Notes: generated from the letters alone by a model not told the origin. Shown: positions 1 through 9,407, counted from the stretch's first letter. The stretch: 64,000 bases of DNA from Atopobiaceae bacterium (GCA_017533825.1 JAFWIE010000070.1:20257-84256), one strand, 5' to 3'. A program made the numbers and translations.

Positions 1-132
1 CAGGATGCCTCGCGCTTCATACGTGTCGATGACCGAGCGTATGTAGACCCGCGACGCAATGATGAGAACCACAAGCACCGGCAACAGAATCCAAAACCGC
101 CGCCAGATTCCCTTGTTTACCGATCCCTCCAT
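1..132 (-). CDS. N-terminal part of a membrane protein (partial)
   Basis: A minus-strand reading frame starts at an ATG at 132 and runs off the left edge of the window; 44 residues are visible. It has a short basic N-terminus (MEGSVNKGIWRRFW), then one hydrophobic helix (ILLPVLVVLIIA) and an outside segment beginning SRVYIRSVIDTYEARGIL. This is the layout of an N-in membrane anchor, as in sensor kinases, cyclases or other signal-anchored proteins. The start lies 12 nt after the iorB stop on the same strand, so it is probably the third gene of the ior operon. The family cannot be named from this fragment. Confidence 0.6.
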   Translation of the reverse strand, partial: MEGSVNKGIWRRFWILLPVLVVLIIASRVYIRSVIDTYEARGIL

Positions 133-144
133 TGGCCCCGCACC

Positions 145-729
145 CTATTGTGCGTAGGCGAGCGCGCGCTCGTTGAGTTCCCAGAGCTTCTCGGGTAGGC
201 ATTGATGAATGGCCGTACGCAAGTCCTCGACCGAGAGTCCTAGCTCGCCCGCACGTGCTGCCGCGCCCAGAAGCACGACATTCAGGCACTTCGCAGACCC
301 GAGTTCCTCACCGGCACGATCGGCATTCACCTCAACGAGGTTATCTACGGTTGCACGAAGGTGTCCCAAGATGGCATCGAGGTCATATGCTGGTCCACCC
401 GTCATGGCACTCACCGGCACAACGGGGCGCGTGCTTACCACCACGCAGCCTCCCTGCTTGAGAAACGGGAGTTGCCGTACCGCCTCGGCTGGTTCGAAGG
501 CGATAATGAGGTCGGCAGACGCACGCGCCATGAGCGGACTTGCCGAAGGCTGCCCCAGGCGCACGTGAGAAAAGACACTCCCCCCGCGCTGGGCCATGCC
601 AATGGTCTCGGCCGTCTTCACAGCCATGCCACGCTCCATGGCGGCGTCAGCGATAAGCTTGGAGGCAAGGATGGTGCCCTGCCCGCCGACGCCACACAGA
701 ATGATGTTCGTACCGTTGCGCGCGCTCAC
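145..729 (-). CDS. iorB: Indolepyruvate ferredoxin oxidoreductase, beta subunit
   Basis: The 194-residue protein belongs to the 2-oxoacid:acceptor oxidoreductase gamma family. Its N-terminus carries the typical NIILCGVGGQGTILASKLIA and AETIGMAQRGGSVFSHVRLG segments. With IorA it oxidises aryl-pyruvates from aromatic amino-acid transamination to aryl-acetyl-CoA, reducing ferredoxin in the cytoplasm. The start is a GTG (727-729) that overlaps the iorA TGA stop (GTGA), so the two are translationally coupled. Length is normal for IorB. A membrane-protein gene follows after 12 nt. Confidence 0.93.
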   Translation of the reverse strand: MSARNGTNIILCGVGGQGTILASKLIADAAMERGMAVKTAETIGMAQRGGSVFSHVRLGQPSASPLMARASADLIIAFEPAEAVRQLPFLKQGGCVVVSTRPVVPVSAMTGGPAYDLDAILGHLRATVDNLVEVNADRAGEELGSAKCLNVVLLGAAARAGELGLSVEDLRTAIHQCLPEKLWELNERALAYAQ

Positions 730-2591
730 AGGCGCTCACCTCCCGAAATTGCCCCAAAGGGACACACCTGCTCGCAGAGCGTGCAACCTGTACAGAGCGA
801 TGGATCGATGCGCACTTTCCCGTCCATAGGCACGAGCGCTGGGCACCCGAGCTCGCGGACGCAGCGCAAGCAACCAACACAAGTGGCTGGGTCAACGACG
901 CTTCGCGCCTTGGGTCGCGCGAGAACGACGCAGGGACTCTTGAAGATGATTGCCTTGACGCCCGGCTCTGCAGCCACACGTTTAACCGTCTGGACCGCAA
1001 GCTCGTGGTCCAGAGGATCGACCGTCTCCACCGTAGTGAGTCCGATCCCGCGCAGGACGCCCTCGATGCTCACTGCCTGGACCAGCTCACCCATCATGGT
1101 GCGTCCCGTGCCAGGATGCGGTTGGTGGCCCGTCATGGCCGTAGTCGAGTTGTCGAGCACAATCAGTGTGAGGTTGGCTTGGTTATAGAAAGCGTTGATC
1201 ACACCGGTGATGCCGCTGGCAAAGAACGTCGAGTCACCCACGAATGCGAAGCACGTGGTGTCGGGCTCCACGTGATACACACCCTGCGCAATGCCAATCC
1301 CGGCACCCATGCACAGGCATGTGTCCACCATATCCAAGGGAGCCGCATTTCCGAGGGTGTAGCAGCCGATGTCACCGCAGTAGATGGTCTTCTTTCCACG
1401 CATGGCATGCTTGACAGCGTAGAAACTCGCGCGGTGCGGGCACCCGGCGCACAGCACCGGCGGTCTCACCGGCAGCTGTGGCGATGTCTCGCCAAGGACA
1501 GTCCCCTTTGTGTCACTTTGTCCCGTGGAGGACAGTCCTCTTTGTAGTAGTCCCTTTTGCGATAGGGCTGCCTCGACGGAATCAGGGGTGTTCTCGCCCG
1601 ATGGAGCGATGTCGCCCGTAAGCTTTCCGCATATCCGCACGTTGAGGTTATGCTTGCCGCACACCTCAATGAGCGCATGCTCGATGACGGGATCAAGTTC
1701 CTCGACACAGAGCACCTCGTCGAGTCCCTGCAGGAACTTGACCGCCTGACGCTCGGGGAAGGGATACGGCGTCCCAACCCGCAGCAGACGTGGACGGTTC
1801 GACGCTTCGAGGCAGTCGCGCACGTAGGTGTAGCTGATGCCCTGCGTGGCAATGCCAACGCGGCGCGCGGACGTCGCACACTCCCCCGTCTCACCAACCA
1901 CGAAGTTGTAGGGCGAATCCGAGAGCTCGTCCGCCAGTCCGGCATTGCGCTCCTCTATGCGCGCATGGGCAACCACGGAGAGACGCGGGAAGATGACCCA
2001 ACGCGAGGGGTCCTTGACAAATCCACCGGCTGTGTGGATACGCCATTCCTCGGGGTCGAGGATCTCCATGGACTCATAGCCATGGTCCACACGCGTTGTT
2101 GGCCGCAATATAATAGGTGTGCCGTATTGCTCGGAAATCTCGAAGGCATCCTGCACCATGACGTAGGCTTCGCTCGGTGTTGAAGGGTCAAACACGGGAA
2201 CCTTCGAGAATCCCGCGAACGTTCGCGTGTCTTGCTCCGTCTGGCTCGATATGGGGCCAGGGTCGTCGGCAACCACGATCACCATGCCGCCCTTGACGCC
2301 TATGTACTCAAGGCTCATCAACGGGTCGGACGCCACGTTGAGACCCACCTGCTTGCAGGTCACCAGCGTGCGCGCACCGGCATAGGCAGCTCCCGCCGCC
2401 ACCTCCATGGCAGACTTCTCGTTAATCGACCACTCGACGTACACAACTCCGGGTGCGTCTTTCCTGTGCTTAGCAACTCCTTCGAGCACCTCAGTCGATG
2501 GTGTACCGGGATACCCCGCTACCACCTGCACACCGGCGGCAAGTGCCCCCAGCGCGATTGCCTCATTGCCCATTAAGAACTCTGTATGCAT
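726..2591 (-). CDS. iorA: Indolepyruvate ferredoxin oxidoreductase, alpha subunit
   Basis: The 621-residue alpha subunit starts MHTEFLMGNEAIALGALAAG. It has the N-terminal pyrimidine-binding domain (GYPGTPSTE), the TPP-binding part (CAGCPHRASFY, GDIGCYTLG, GDSTFFASG, DNSTTAMTGHQPHPG) and two C-terminal [4Fe-4S] motifs (CVGCLRCVRELGCP and CTGCTLCEQVCP). It acts with IorB in aromatic amino-acid fermentation and supplies reduced ferredoxin that the hydrogenase encoded nearby could use. Residues of about 344-366, in the linker ahead of the TPP domain, are encoded by two copies of a repeat found elsewhere in the window only between genes. That insert keeps the frame and carries no stop. An SD (AAGGAGAGGAC) precedes the ATG. 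Confidence 0.95.
   Translation of the reverse strand: MHTEFLMGNEAIALGALAAGVQVVAGYPGTPSTEVLEGVAKHRKDAPGVVYVEWSINEKSAMEVAAGAAYAGARTLVTCKQVGLNVASDPLMSLEYIGVKGGMVIVVADDPGPISSQTEQDTRTFAGFSKVPVFDPSTPSEAYVMVQDAFEISEQYGTPIILRPTTRVDHGYESMEILDPEEWRIHTAGGFVKDPSRWVIFPRLSVVAHARIEERNAGLADELSDSPYNFVVGETGECATSARRVGIATQGISYTYVRDCLEASNRPRLLRVGTPYPFPERQAVKFLQGLDEVLCVEELDPVIEHALIEVCGKHNLNVRICGKLTGDIAPSGENTPDSVEAALSQKGLLQRGLSSTGQSDTKGTVLGETSPQLPVRPPVLCAGCPHRASFYAVKHAMRGKKTIYCGDIGCYTLGNAAPLDMVDTCLCMGAGIGIAQGVYHVEPDTTCFAFVGDSTFFASGITGVINAFYNQANLTLIVLDNSTTAMTGHQPHPGTGRTMMGELVQAVSIEGVLRGIGLTTVETVDPLDHELAVQTVKRVAAEPGVKAIIFKSPCVVLARPKARSVVDPATCVGCLRCVRELGCPALVPMDGKVRIDPSLCTGCTLCEQVCPFGAISGGERL
1496..1560. repeat. GGACAGTCC-type repeat inside iorA (two head-to-tail cores)
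   Basis: The plus strand reads ggacagtcccctttgtgtca, then after a short spacer ggaggacagtcctctttgta and gtagtcccttttgc. These are the cores of the inverted repeats at 5459-5527 and 30754-30814. The segment with tagtcccttttg is shared with the flank of the 30.7-kb copy. Here the repeat is in frame in iorA and encodes about 22 extra residues. Confidence 0.75.
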
Positions 2592-2657
2592 GTCCTCTCC
2601 TTACGACGCAAGCTATGGTACCGCTTCTGCGCGCCACCTGCTAGTGACAAGGCAATG

Positions 2658-2686
2658 GGGGCGCCGCCCACTTCGGACGGCGCCCC
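2658..2686 (-). terminator. Hairpin after valS
   Basis: The arms ggggcgccgccc and ggacggcgcccc form a G+C-rich stem with one mismatch and a short loop, 33 nt past the valS stop and ahead of iorA. No clear U-run follows, so its role as a terminator is probable rather than certain. Confidence 0.55.
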
Positions 2687-2718
2687 AAATCATTACGCTT
2701 TACAGGCGAGATTCGCTA

Positions 2719-5403
2719 TTACGAGAGGTCCGCGAGCTGCTCCTTGAGCTGTTCCATCGCGCGTTCCAGTTCCGCCCGCTGTTCGCGCTTCTTTGCGATG
2801 ACCTCGGCAGATGCCTTTGCCACGAAGCCGGGGTTCGCAAGTGTGCGCACGATGCCGACCAGCTGCTTCTCTGCCTTGGCGACCTCCTTGAGCAGGCGCT
2901 TCGCCTCGGTCTCGAGGTCCACAAGGCCACCCAGCGAGACGAACACCTGAAGGTCGCCGTCGACGATGGAGATGGATGCCTTGGGCTTCTGCACGTCCGC
3001 ACCAACCAGCAGATCGCCAACACGGCCGACGCTCCGTACGAAATCACGCTGGCTCGCGAGCGCCTCCGCATCATCGCCGCTGGTCCTGACCGTTACATCA
3101 AGCACGGTCTTCGGCGAGAGGCGATAGCGCGCCCTCGTGGAACGCACCGCGGAGATGACGCGTCGCGCGAGGTCGAAGACGCGCTCGGCATCCTCGTTGA
3201 TGAAGCTACGAAGCTCCTCAGGGTCAGGCCATGAAGCAAGCATGAGGAACTGCGCGTCGTGTGCGTCGAGTCCGCTCGCGGGGAGCGCGTCCCACACGCT
3301 TTCCGTGACGAAGGGCATGACGGGATGAAGCAGACGCATGCTAACGTCGAGCACATACACAAGATTGCGCTGCACCTGCAGACGCTCTTCCGGCGTCCCG
3401 TCAAGCAGGCGGCCCTTGCATAGCTCGATGTACCAGTCGCATACCTCATTCCAGAAGAACGCCTGAATCGAGCGAGCGTAATCACCGAAGTCATATGCTT
3501 CGAGTTGTTCCGTCGCCTCCGCGCACACGCGCGCGAGACGGCTCAGCATCCACTGGTCCTCTGGCGTCTCGGCAACGGGAGCACCGGGCTCGTAGCCTTC
3601 GAGGTTCATCTGCACGAAGCGGCTTGCGTTCCAAATCTTCGTTACGAATGAACGCGCCTGCTCGGTGCGCGGAGAATCGATGAGCTCGTGGGTCTTCTTG
3701 TCGATGTTTGCGTCGAACTTAACGTCCTGGTTGCCCGTCACGAGAGTGAGAAGGCCAAAGCGCATCGCGTCGGCGCCATACTTGGCCATCAGGTCCATCG
3801 GGTCGACGCCATTGCCCTTCGACTTGCTCATGCGGCTGCCATCCTTGGCAAGAATCGTCGCATAGATGTACACGTCATGGAACGGGACCTCATCGCAGAA
3901 GTACAGCGAGCTCATGATCATGCGCGCCACCCACAACGCGATGATGTCGCGCGCAGTCACCAGCACTTTGGTGGGATGGTGCCCCACCATCTGCTCGGGA
4001 TGATCGGGCCAACCCTGTGTCGCGAAGGTCCACAGCTGCGAGGAGAACCAGGTATCCAGCACGTCCTCGTCCTGGTGCACCTTGGCTCCGCAGTGCGGAC
4101 ACACGTCCACATCCTCCATGAGCGCGTCTTCCCACCCGCACTCGTCACACGTGAAGACGGGAATGCGGTGACCCCACCACAGCTGACGGCTGATGCACCA
4201 GTCCTTGAGGTTCTCCATCCACGTGAGGTAGGTTTGCGTCCATCGCGCGGGATGGAACTTCACCTCGCCGGTGTTCACGACCTCAGTCGCACGCTCCTTG
4301 AGCTTATCCACGGCCACGAACCACTGCTCGGAGAGCCAAGGCTCGAGCGTGGAGTCGCAACGGTAGCAGTGCATTACCGAGTGCTGGTGCTCGTCGACGT
4401 CGCCGAGAAGACCATGCTCCTCGAACCACTTCACAACGGCGACGCGACACTCGTCGCGATTCATTCCGCTGAACTCACCGTAGCCATCGACCACGACCGC
4501 ATGCTCGTCAAAGATGTTGATCTGCTCGAGGTCGTGCGCCTGGCCCATGGCGTAGTCGTTGGGGTCGTGCGCAGGCGTCACCTTGACGAAACCCGTACCA
4601 AAGCCCGCATCGACGTGCCAGTCGCTGAAGATGGGAATCTCCCGATCTACGATGGGCAGCATGACCGTCTTGCCTACGAACTTGGCCTTCTCCGGATCCT
4701 CCGGGCTCACGGCGATGCCAGTGTCGCCCAGCATGGTCTCGGGACGGGTGGTCGCCACCTCGATGTACTCCACACCATCGACCGGCTCGGTGAGCGGGTA
4801 GCGCAGGTGCCAGAGGTGGCCCTTCTCGTCCTGATACTCTGCCTCATCGTCGCTGATGGCGGTACAGCAGCTCGGACACCAGTTGACGATGCGCTTGCCA
4901 CGATAGATGAGGCCGTCGTGGTACCAGTCCACGAACACCTTGCGCACGGCCTTGGCGTATTCATCGCTCATCGTGAACTTCTCGTCCGCAAAGTCGATGG
5001 AACATCCCATGCGCTTAATCTGCTGCACGATGATGCCGCCATACTCGCGGCGCCAATCCTGGCACGCCTCGAGGAACTTCTCGCGTCCGATCTCCAGACG
5101 AGAGATGCCCTCCTCCTTGAGCTTCTTGTCCACCTTCGTCTGGGTGGCGATGCCCGCGTGGTCGGTGCCCAGAATCCAACGCGTCGACTTGCCACGCATG
5201 CGCGAGAAGCGAACGTAGGTATCTTGGATGGTGTCGTCCATGGCGTGGCCCATGTGCAGGACGCCCGTTACGTTTGGCGGCGGAATGACTACGGTGCAGT
5301 CCTCATTGCCCTCGCTGCGCTGATAGCAGCCCGCCTCAATCCACCGCTCAACGAGCTCAGGCTCGCTCGATTGAGGGTCATACGTCTTTGGCATCTCTTC
5401 CAC
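2719..5403 (-). CDS. valS: Valyl-tRNA synthetase
   Basis: This class I aminoacyl-tRNA synthetase of about 890 residues charges tRNA-Val. The HIGH-type motif is seen in PPPNVTGVLHMGHA and the KMSKS motif in DGSRMSKSKGNGVDP. The zinc-binding cysteine pairs (CDECGWEDALMEDVDVCPHC), the editing domain (TTRPETMLGDTGIAV), the anticodon-binding region and a C-terminal coiled-coil tRNA-binding arm are all present. The frame is open to 5457, but a GTG at 5403 is preferred: GAAGGTGG lies 5 nt upstream and it gives the usual MEEMPKTYDP start. An ATG at 5394 is the alternative. A 29-bp inverted repeat lies just upstream. Confidence 0.96.
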   Translation of the reverse strand: MEEMPKTYDPQSSEPELVERWIEAGCYQRSEGNEDCTVVIPPPNVTGVLHMGHAMDDTIQDTYVRFSRMRGKSTRWILGTDHAGIATQTKVDKKLKEEGISRLEIGREKFLEACQDWRREYGGIIVQQIKRMGCSIDFADEKFTMSDEYAKAVRKVFVDWYHDGLIYRGKRIVNWCPSCCTAISDDEAEYQDEKGHLWHLRYPLTEPVDGVEYIEVATTRPETMLGDTGIAVSPEDPEKAKFVGKTVMLPIVDREIPIFSDWHVDAGFGTGFVKVTPAHDPNDYAMGQAHDLEQINIFDEHAVVVDGYGEFSGMNRDECRVAVVKWFEEHGLLGDVDEHQHSVMHCYRCDSTLEPWLSEQWFVAVDKLKERATEVVNTGEVKFHPARWTQTYLTWMENLKDWCISRQLWWGHRIPVFTCDECGWEDALMEDVDVCPHCGAKVHQDEDVLDTWFSSQLWTFATQGWPDHPEQMVGHHPTKVLVTARDIIALWVARMIMSSLYFCDEVPFHDVYIYATILAKDGSRMSKSKGNGVDPMDLMAKYGADAMRFGLLTLVTGNQDVKFDANIDKKTHELIDSPRTEQARSFVTKIWNASRFVQMNLEGYEPGAPVAETPEDQWMLSRLARVCAEATEQLEAYDFGDYARSIQAFFWNEVCDWYIELCKGRLLDGTPEERLQVQRNLVYVLDVSMRLLHPVMPFVTESVWDALPASGLDAHDAQFLMLASWPDPEELRSFINEDAERVFDLARRVISAVRSTRARYRLSPKTVLDVTVRTSGDDAEALASQRDFVRSVGRVGDLLVGADVQKPKASISIVDGDLQVFVSLGGLVDLETEAKRLLKEVAKAEKQLVGIVRTLANPGFVAKASAEVIAKKREQRAELERAMEQLKEQLADLS

Positions 5404-5458
5404 GATCGCCACCTTCTCTAGACAACAATGTCGTATAGGATAGCACACGCTGGTCATG

Positions 5459-5527
5459 CCGCGTTTGGGACAGTCCCCTTTGTGTCACCTCCGCGAGATG
5501 ACACAAAGGGGACTGTCCCAAACGCGG
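5459..5527. repeat. Perfect 29-bp inverted repeat (GGGACAGTCCCC family)
   Basis: Arms 5459-5487 and 5499-5527 are exact reverse complements around an 11-nt loop. The core is gggacagtcccctttgtgtca. It lies between the coiled-coil gene stop (5550) and the valS start, so it may also end transcription of the coiled-coil gene. It matches copies at 1496-1560 and 30754-30814. Confidence 0.85.
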
Positions 5528-5549
5528 CTCGCGCAATACCAGCGCACGA

Positions 5550-7160
5550 CTAACGCAGACGCTCCTCTATCTCGGCCATGAAGACCGAGACCTCAGCCTC
5601 GGTGAGGTCGGCATTCGCCACGTTAAACTCGCGTTGAGCGTGGACGACCGCCTCATCTGCCCTGCGGAACGCCGCGGCAAGGTCTACCGCGCGCTGCTCA
5701 GCAGCCTGGAGCTCTTCGCGAGACTGATTTATACGATCCTCCGCCTCCTCAATGAAGCTTCGTGCCTCGTTGAGCATGCGCGACGTCTCGTCTGCGGAGG
5801 TAAATGCCAGCTCTACGTTGATGGCGCACTCGTCCTCGCGCCTACGCGCCTCCTCGAGAGCCTTACGCGCATCCTCCACAGCCGTGACCGCACTGGACAA
5901 CGCATGTCGGCACTCATCCACCGAACTCGCCGCATCGATGCTATCGCGCCCGCTGCGGATCGTGGCGTCCTGAACGTTTTTCAGCTCGCCCTGTGCCGCC
6001 TCGTTCTCCTCTATCGACTCATTCAGGATGCGCTCGTACTCTTCGAGGTTTCTCTGCAGCTCGTCGTAGCGCTTCTGCCTGCTCTGCACTTTCTCGTTCG
6101 ACTTCATATGGCGCTCCTTCGAGCGCTTCTCTGCTGCTTGAGCCTCACTCAACTCGCGCTCCGCCCGTGCACGCTCGGCGTTCGCTTCGTCAAGATCCAC
6201 GGCGGCGGCATCGCACTGAATGCGAATCCGAATCGCCTCCACGTCCGCATCCGCAAGCGTCGTCAGTGCCTGCGCGTTAACTTCCATGGCCGCCTTGCGG
6301 ACCTCGGTTGCAGACGTGTACTCAAAGACGGCGCGACGCTCCGCCTCTTCGTCCTCGTCCGTACCAAGACTCATCTCACGCAGCTCGTCCGCCCTCGACT
6401 CCGCACGGTCTGCCGCAGCGATGGCAGTACGAAGGTTCTCCTGCGCCTTGTCGTAGGCCTGCTTTGCGGCAACCGCTTCCTTCTCTGCGGTCCCGAGCCT
6501 CTCCCGACCGTCGGCAAGCACCTGCGCGCACTGCTCCGCCTTGCTTACCGCCTGCTTCAAACGCTCCTCGCATGCGACGATGACCTGAGCAAGGGGATTC
6601 TCGTCGTCGGGCAGGGCGTCGGCGTCCTTCATCGCCTGTTCGAGCTCCTTCTTCCCCTCCTCGAGCTCCTTCTGCGCTTCCTCGTATGCCGTCCGGGCGC
6701 TATCCAAGGCACGTTGAGCATCAGTGGCGCGCTGCACCTTCTCGTCGAGCTCCACACGCGAGGTGCTCTCCTCCACGCCAGCGCTCTCCGCACGATTCTG
6801 AGCGTTGTCGAGCATACGCTCTGCCTCGTCGCGCGCCTGCTCGGCAGCACTGATGGCAGCTTCGGCAGCCTCGCGCGCTTGGCGCGCCTGGCTCAGTGCC
6901 TCCTGCGCGTTCCTGAGCTCGAGTTGTGCACGCTTGTCTGCGGCTTCGCTAGGCATAATCTCTTCTCGCGTGTAGCGGAGCTTCGTCTGCAACCCCTCCA
7001 GATCGTGCCGAGCCTCCTTGCGCTGGACGTCCGCAGCCTCCAAGGAATCACGCGCCTCGATGAGCGCCGCCTGCGCAGCTGCACGGGCAGCAGCTTTCTC
7101 CGTCACGATCGTGCGCGCCTCTTCCTCTTTGCGGCGCGCCTCTTCCAAGGTCATGCTCAT
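5550..7160 (-). CDS. Long coiled-coil protein, unknown function
   Basis: From the ATG at 7160 (MSMTLEEARRKEEEAR) the protein has about 535 residues and is almost wholly alpha-helical coiled coil, rich in Ala, Glu, Arg and Gln with heptad spacing from end to end. There is no signal peptide, membrane helix or globular domain. The open frame continues upstream to 7328, but that part is non-helical and has no coding character, and GGGGG precedes the chosen start. It could be a cytoskeletal or scaffold protein as in other actinobacteria, but similarity searches with such composition are unreliable. No specific family is claimed. Confidence 0.8.
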   Translation of the reverse strand: MSMTLEEARRKEEEARTIVTEKAAARAAAQAALIEARDSLEAADVQRKEARHDLEGLQTKLRYTREEIMPSEAADKRAQLELRNAQEALSQARQAREAAEAAISAAEQARDEAERMLDNAQNRAESAGVEESTSRVELDEKVQRATDAQRALDSARTAYEEAQKELEEGKKELEQAMKDADALPDDENPLAQVIVACEERLKQAVSKAEQCAQVLADGRERLGTAEKEAVAAKQAYDKAQENLRTAIAAADRAESRADELREMSLGTDEDEEAERRAVFEYTSATEVRKAAMEVNAQALTTLADADVEAIRIRIQCDAAAVDLDEANAERARAERELSEAQAAEKRSKERHMKSNEKVQSRQKRYDELQRNLEEYERILNESIEENEAAQGELKNVQDATIRSGRDSIDAASSVDECRHALSSAVTAVEDARKALEEARRREDECAINVELAFTSADETSRMLNEARSFIEEAEDRINQSREELQAAEQRAVDLAAAFRRADEAVVHAQREFNVANADLTEAEVSVFMAEIEERLR

Positions 7161-7378
7161 ATAACCCCCAAACAAGCCGATCAATACACAGCAAAAGCTG
7201 CTAGGCAGTAGTTGCTCACAGTTACACAAGAATAGCATGTGGCGTTTGCAATGTGACAAACAACCTTCGTTTTTTGTCAGGCTGAAACGTGGCGAATGGC
7301 CACCAGGTGCCAACGTGCCACGCGACACCTTGGCATCTGATGGCCATCTGTACTGCTCGAAATCTGTACTGCTCGAAC
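7161..7378. other. Intergenic region between clpX and the coiled-coil gene
   Basis: The 218-bp stretch holds the leader of the coiled-coil gene and the 3' flank of clpX. A 13-bp direct repeat, tgtactgctcgaa, occurs twice in tandem (near 7349 and 7365). A strong terminator hairpin was not seen. A possible promoter with TTGTCA is weak and left uncalled. Confidence 0.4.
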
Positions 7379-8665
7379 CTAGAGGCTCTGTCGTATGCGC
7401 GCAGTCGATTCCCGGTACACGTGGGGCAACTCCTCGCCTCGCACGGAAGCGCTGGTAACGACCACGCGGGTGATTCCCATATCGCTCGGCAAGTCGAACA
7501 TGACGTCCTGGAGGACATCCTCACAGATGGAGCGAAGGCCGCGTGCGCCCGTCTCTCGCTTGATGGCACGGTGCGCGATCTCTTCCAGCGCGTCCTCCTC
7601 AAACTCAAGCTTGACGCCCTCGATCTGGAACATGCGCTTGTACTGCTTGATGATGGCGTTGCGCGGCTCCGTGAGTATGCGCACCAGGTCGCTCTCCGTC
7701 AGCTCGCAGGTTGAGGTGATCACCGGAATGCGCCCTACGAACTCGGGAATCATGCCAAACTTCTGCAGGTCATGCGGCATGACAGAGGCATTGAGCTCAT
7801 CCGTCATCTCGTCGACCTTGCGCTTCAGCTCACCCGAGAAGCCCACACCGCGCTTGCCAATGCGATCAGCCACGATCTTGTCCAGCCCAACGAATGCTCC
7901 GGCGCAAATGAAGAGGATGTTCTTCGTGTTGATGTGAATGAGCTCCTGCTGGGGATGCTTTCGTCCGCCCTGCGGAGGAACGCTCGCATCGGTGCCCTCA
8001 AGAATCTTCAGGAGCGCTTGCTGCACGCCCTCGCCGCTCACGTCTCGCGTAATCGAGAGATTCTCTGCCTTGCGGGCAATCTTATCAATCTCGTCCACGT
8101 ATACGATGCCTTGCTCGGCACGCGCCACGTCGCCATCGGCCGCATTGATCAGCTTGAGCAGGATGTTCTCGGCGTCCTCGCCAACGTAACCCGCCTCCGT
8201 GAGAGTCGTCGCGTCGGCGATGGCGAAGGGCACCTCGAGGAAGCGTGCGAGCGTCTGTGCCAAGAGCGTCTTGCCCGTACCGGTCGGACCGAGGAGCAGG
8301 ATGTTGCTCTTTGCCAACTCAACGCGCTCCTCGTCTTCCGAGACGGTGTCGTCGCCCGATTCGATGCGCCGATAGTGGTTATACACGGCAACGCTCATGG
8401 CTCGCTTCGCGCGCTCCTGTCCCACGACGTAGCGAGAGAGCTCTTCGTATATCTCGTGAGGAGTTGGCACACTATCAACACCCGACTCGTACGAGTCGAA
8501 GTCCTGTACGTTCGCCTCACCAGCTTCGGCCTCGGCAATGATCTCCGCGCATGCGTTTACGCACTCGTCGCAGATGTAGATTCCCCCGCTGCCCTGAACG
8601 AGCCGTCTCACCTGGTTGCGAGGCTTCCCGCAGAACGAGCATCTCATGTCGTCGCGTGTGGGCAT
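7379..8665 (-). CDS. clpX: ClpX, ATPase subunit of the Clp protease
   Basis: The 428-residue AAA+ unfoldase feeds substrates to ClpP. It has the N-terminal C4 zinc finger (Cys9, Cys12, Cys32, Cys35), Walker A GPTGTGKT, Walker B VYVDEIDK, and the FIPEFVGR-like [12 protein letters not shown] region with sensor motifs. The IGF loop is seen as RIGKRGVGF, where the IGF core is altered to VGF-like sequence near the ClpP contact region; this should be aligned before it is interpreted. It lies 4 nt after clpP on the same strand, the common clpP-clpX operon order. Confidence 0.96.
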   Translation of the reverse strand: MPTRDDMRCSFCGKPRNQVRRLVQGSGGIYICDECVNACAEIIAEAEAGEANVQDFDSYESGVDSVPTPHEIYEELSRYVVGQERAKRAMSVAVYNHYRRIESGDDTVSEDEERVELAKSNILLLGPTGTGKTLLAQTLARFLEVPFAIADATTLTEAGYVGEDAENILLKLINAADGDVARAEQGIVYVDEIDKIARKAENLSITRDVSGEGVQQALLKILEGTDASVPPQGGRKHPQQELIHINTKNILFICAGAFVGLDKIVADRIGKRGVGFSGELKRKVDEMTDELNASVMPHDLQKFGMIPEFVGRIPVITSTCELTESDLVRILTEPRNAIIKQYKRMFQIEGVKLEFEEDALEEIAHRAIKRETGARGLRSICEDVLQDVMFDLPSDMGITRVVVTSASVRGEELPHVYRESTARIRQSL

Positions 8666-8669
8666 GGAC

Positions 8670-9290
8670 CTACTCCTCCGTGGCTTGCTCAGCGCGCGAG
8701 CGAATCACGCGGTCGACCAGTCCGTACTCCAGAGCGGCGTCCGCACGCAGGTAGTTGTCGCGCTCGGTGTCGGCCTGAATCTTCTCGATGGGCTGACCGG
8801 TCGCATCCGAGAGGATCTCGTTGAGGTGCTCACGGATGTACTTGGTCTCGTCGGCAACGATCTGGATGTCCGTCTGCTGACCTTGCACGCCCGAGCTCGG
8901 CTGATGGATGAGGACCATCGAGTTCGGCAGGGCGAGGCGCTTTCCCTTCGCACCGCAGGCAAGGAGCACGGCAGCCATGGATGCCGCCATTCCCACACAG
9001 ATGGTGGAAACCTCAGGCTTGATGAAGTTCATGGTGTCGAGGATGCCAAGGCCTGCATAGACCTCGCCACCAGGAGAGTCGATGTAAAGCGAGATGTCTT
9101 TGTCTGGGTCCTGGCTCTCCAAGTGGAGGAGCTGCGCAATGACCAGATTCGCGCTCTCACGCGTGATGGGCTCACCCAGAAACACGATGCGGTCGTTGAG
9201 AAGGCGCGAGTAGATGTCGTAGCTTCGCTCGCCACGCGGCGTCTGCTCCACCACGTACGGGATGAGGGGGATGTTTGTGGGATTGTTCAT
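8670..9290 (-). CDS. clpP: ClpP, ATP-dependent protease proteolytic subunit
   Basis: The 206-residue serine peptidase forms the barrel of the Clp protease. The catalytic triad is visible: Ser104 in GMAASMAA, His129 in [10 protein letters not shown] and Asp178 in ERDNY. The DSPGG oxyanion motif is at about 71-75. It is the first gene of a clpP-clpX pair and follows tig across a hairpin. The ATG has an SD (GGAGGGACCA) upstream. Confidence 0.97.
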   Translation of the reverse strand: MNNPTNIPLIPYVVEQTPRGERSYDIYSRLLNDRIVFLGEPITRESANLVIAQLLHLESQDPDKDISLYIDSPGGEVYAGLGILDTMNFIKPEVSTICVGMAASMAAVLLACGAKGKRLALPNSMVLIHQPSSGVQGQQTDIQIVADETKYIREHLNEILSDATGQPIEKIQADTERDNYLRADAALEYGLVDRVIRSRAEQATEE

Positions 9291-9316
9291 TGGTCCCTCC
9301 TATTACTTGTGACTAA

Positions 9317-9350
9317 GGCGCGGAAAAGGAACTCGAACCTCTTCCGCGCC
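9317..9350 (-). terminator. Hairpin between tig and clpP
   Basis: The arms ggcgcggaa and ttccgcgcc pair perfectly (9 bp) around a 16-nt loop. The loop resembles a tRNA T-loop (gttcgag), but no tRNA can be folded from the flanks. It probably ends or attenuates tig transcription. Confidence 0.5.
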
Positions 9351-9370
9351 CACTCTTTACCGTGCTATGG

Positions 9371-9387
9371 AAGCGGGCTTGACCCGC
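9371..9387 (-). terminator. Small hairpin just after the tig stop
   Basis: The sequence aagcgggcttgacccgctta forms a 7-bp stem with a short loop 20 nt past the tig stop. There is no U-run. It may work together with the larger hairpin at 9317-9350. Confidence 0.4.
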
Positions 9388-9407
9388 TTACCCATTGAGG
9401 AATGCGA

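Noticed and set aside
3688..5421. A 577-codon plus-strand frame opposite valS
   Set aside because: It is the antisense shadow of a conserved gene, as are the similar long frames opposite tig, hydA, hydB, gdhA and ptsI.
9317..9350. tRNA T-arm-like loop between tig and clpP
   Set aside because: It is only the loop of a 9-bp hairpin; the rest of a tRNA is absent.
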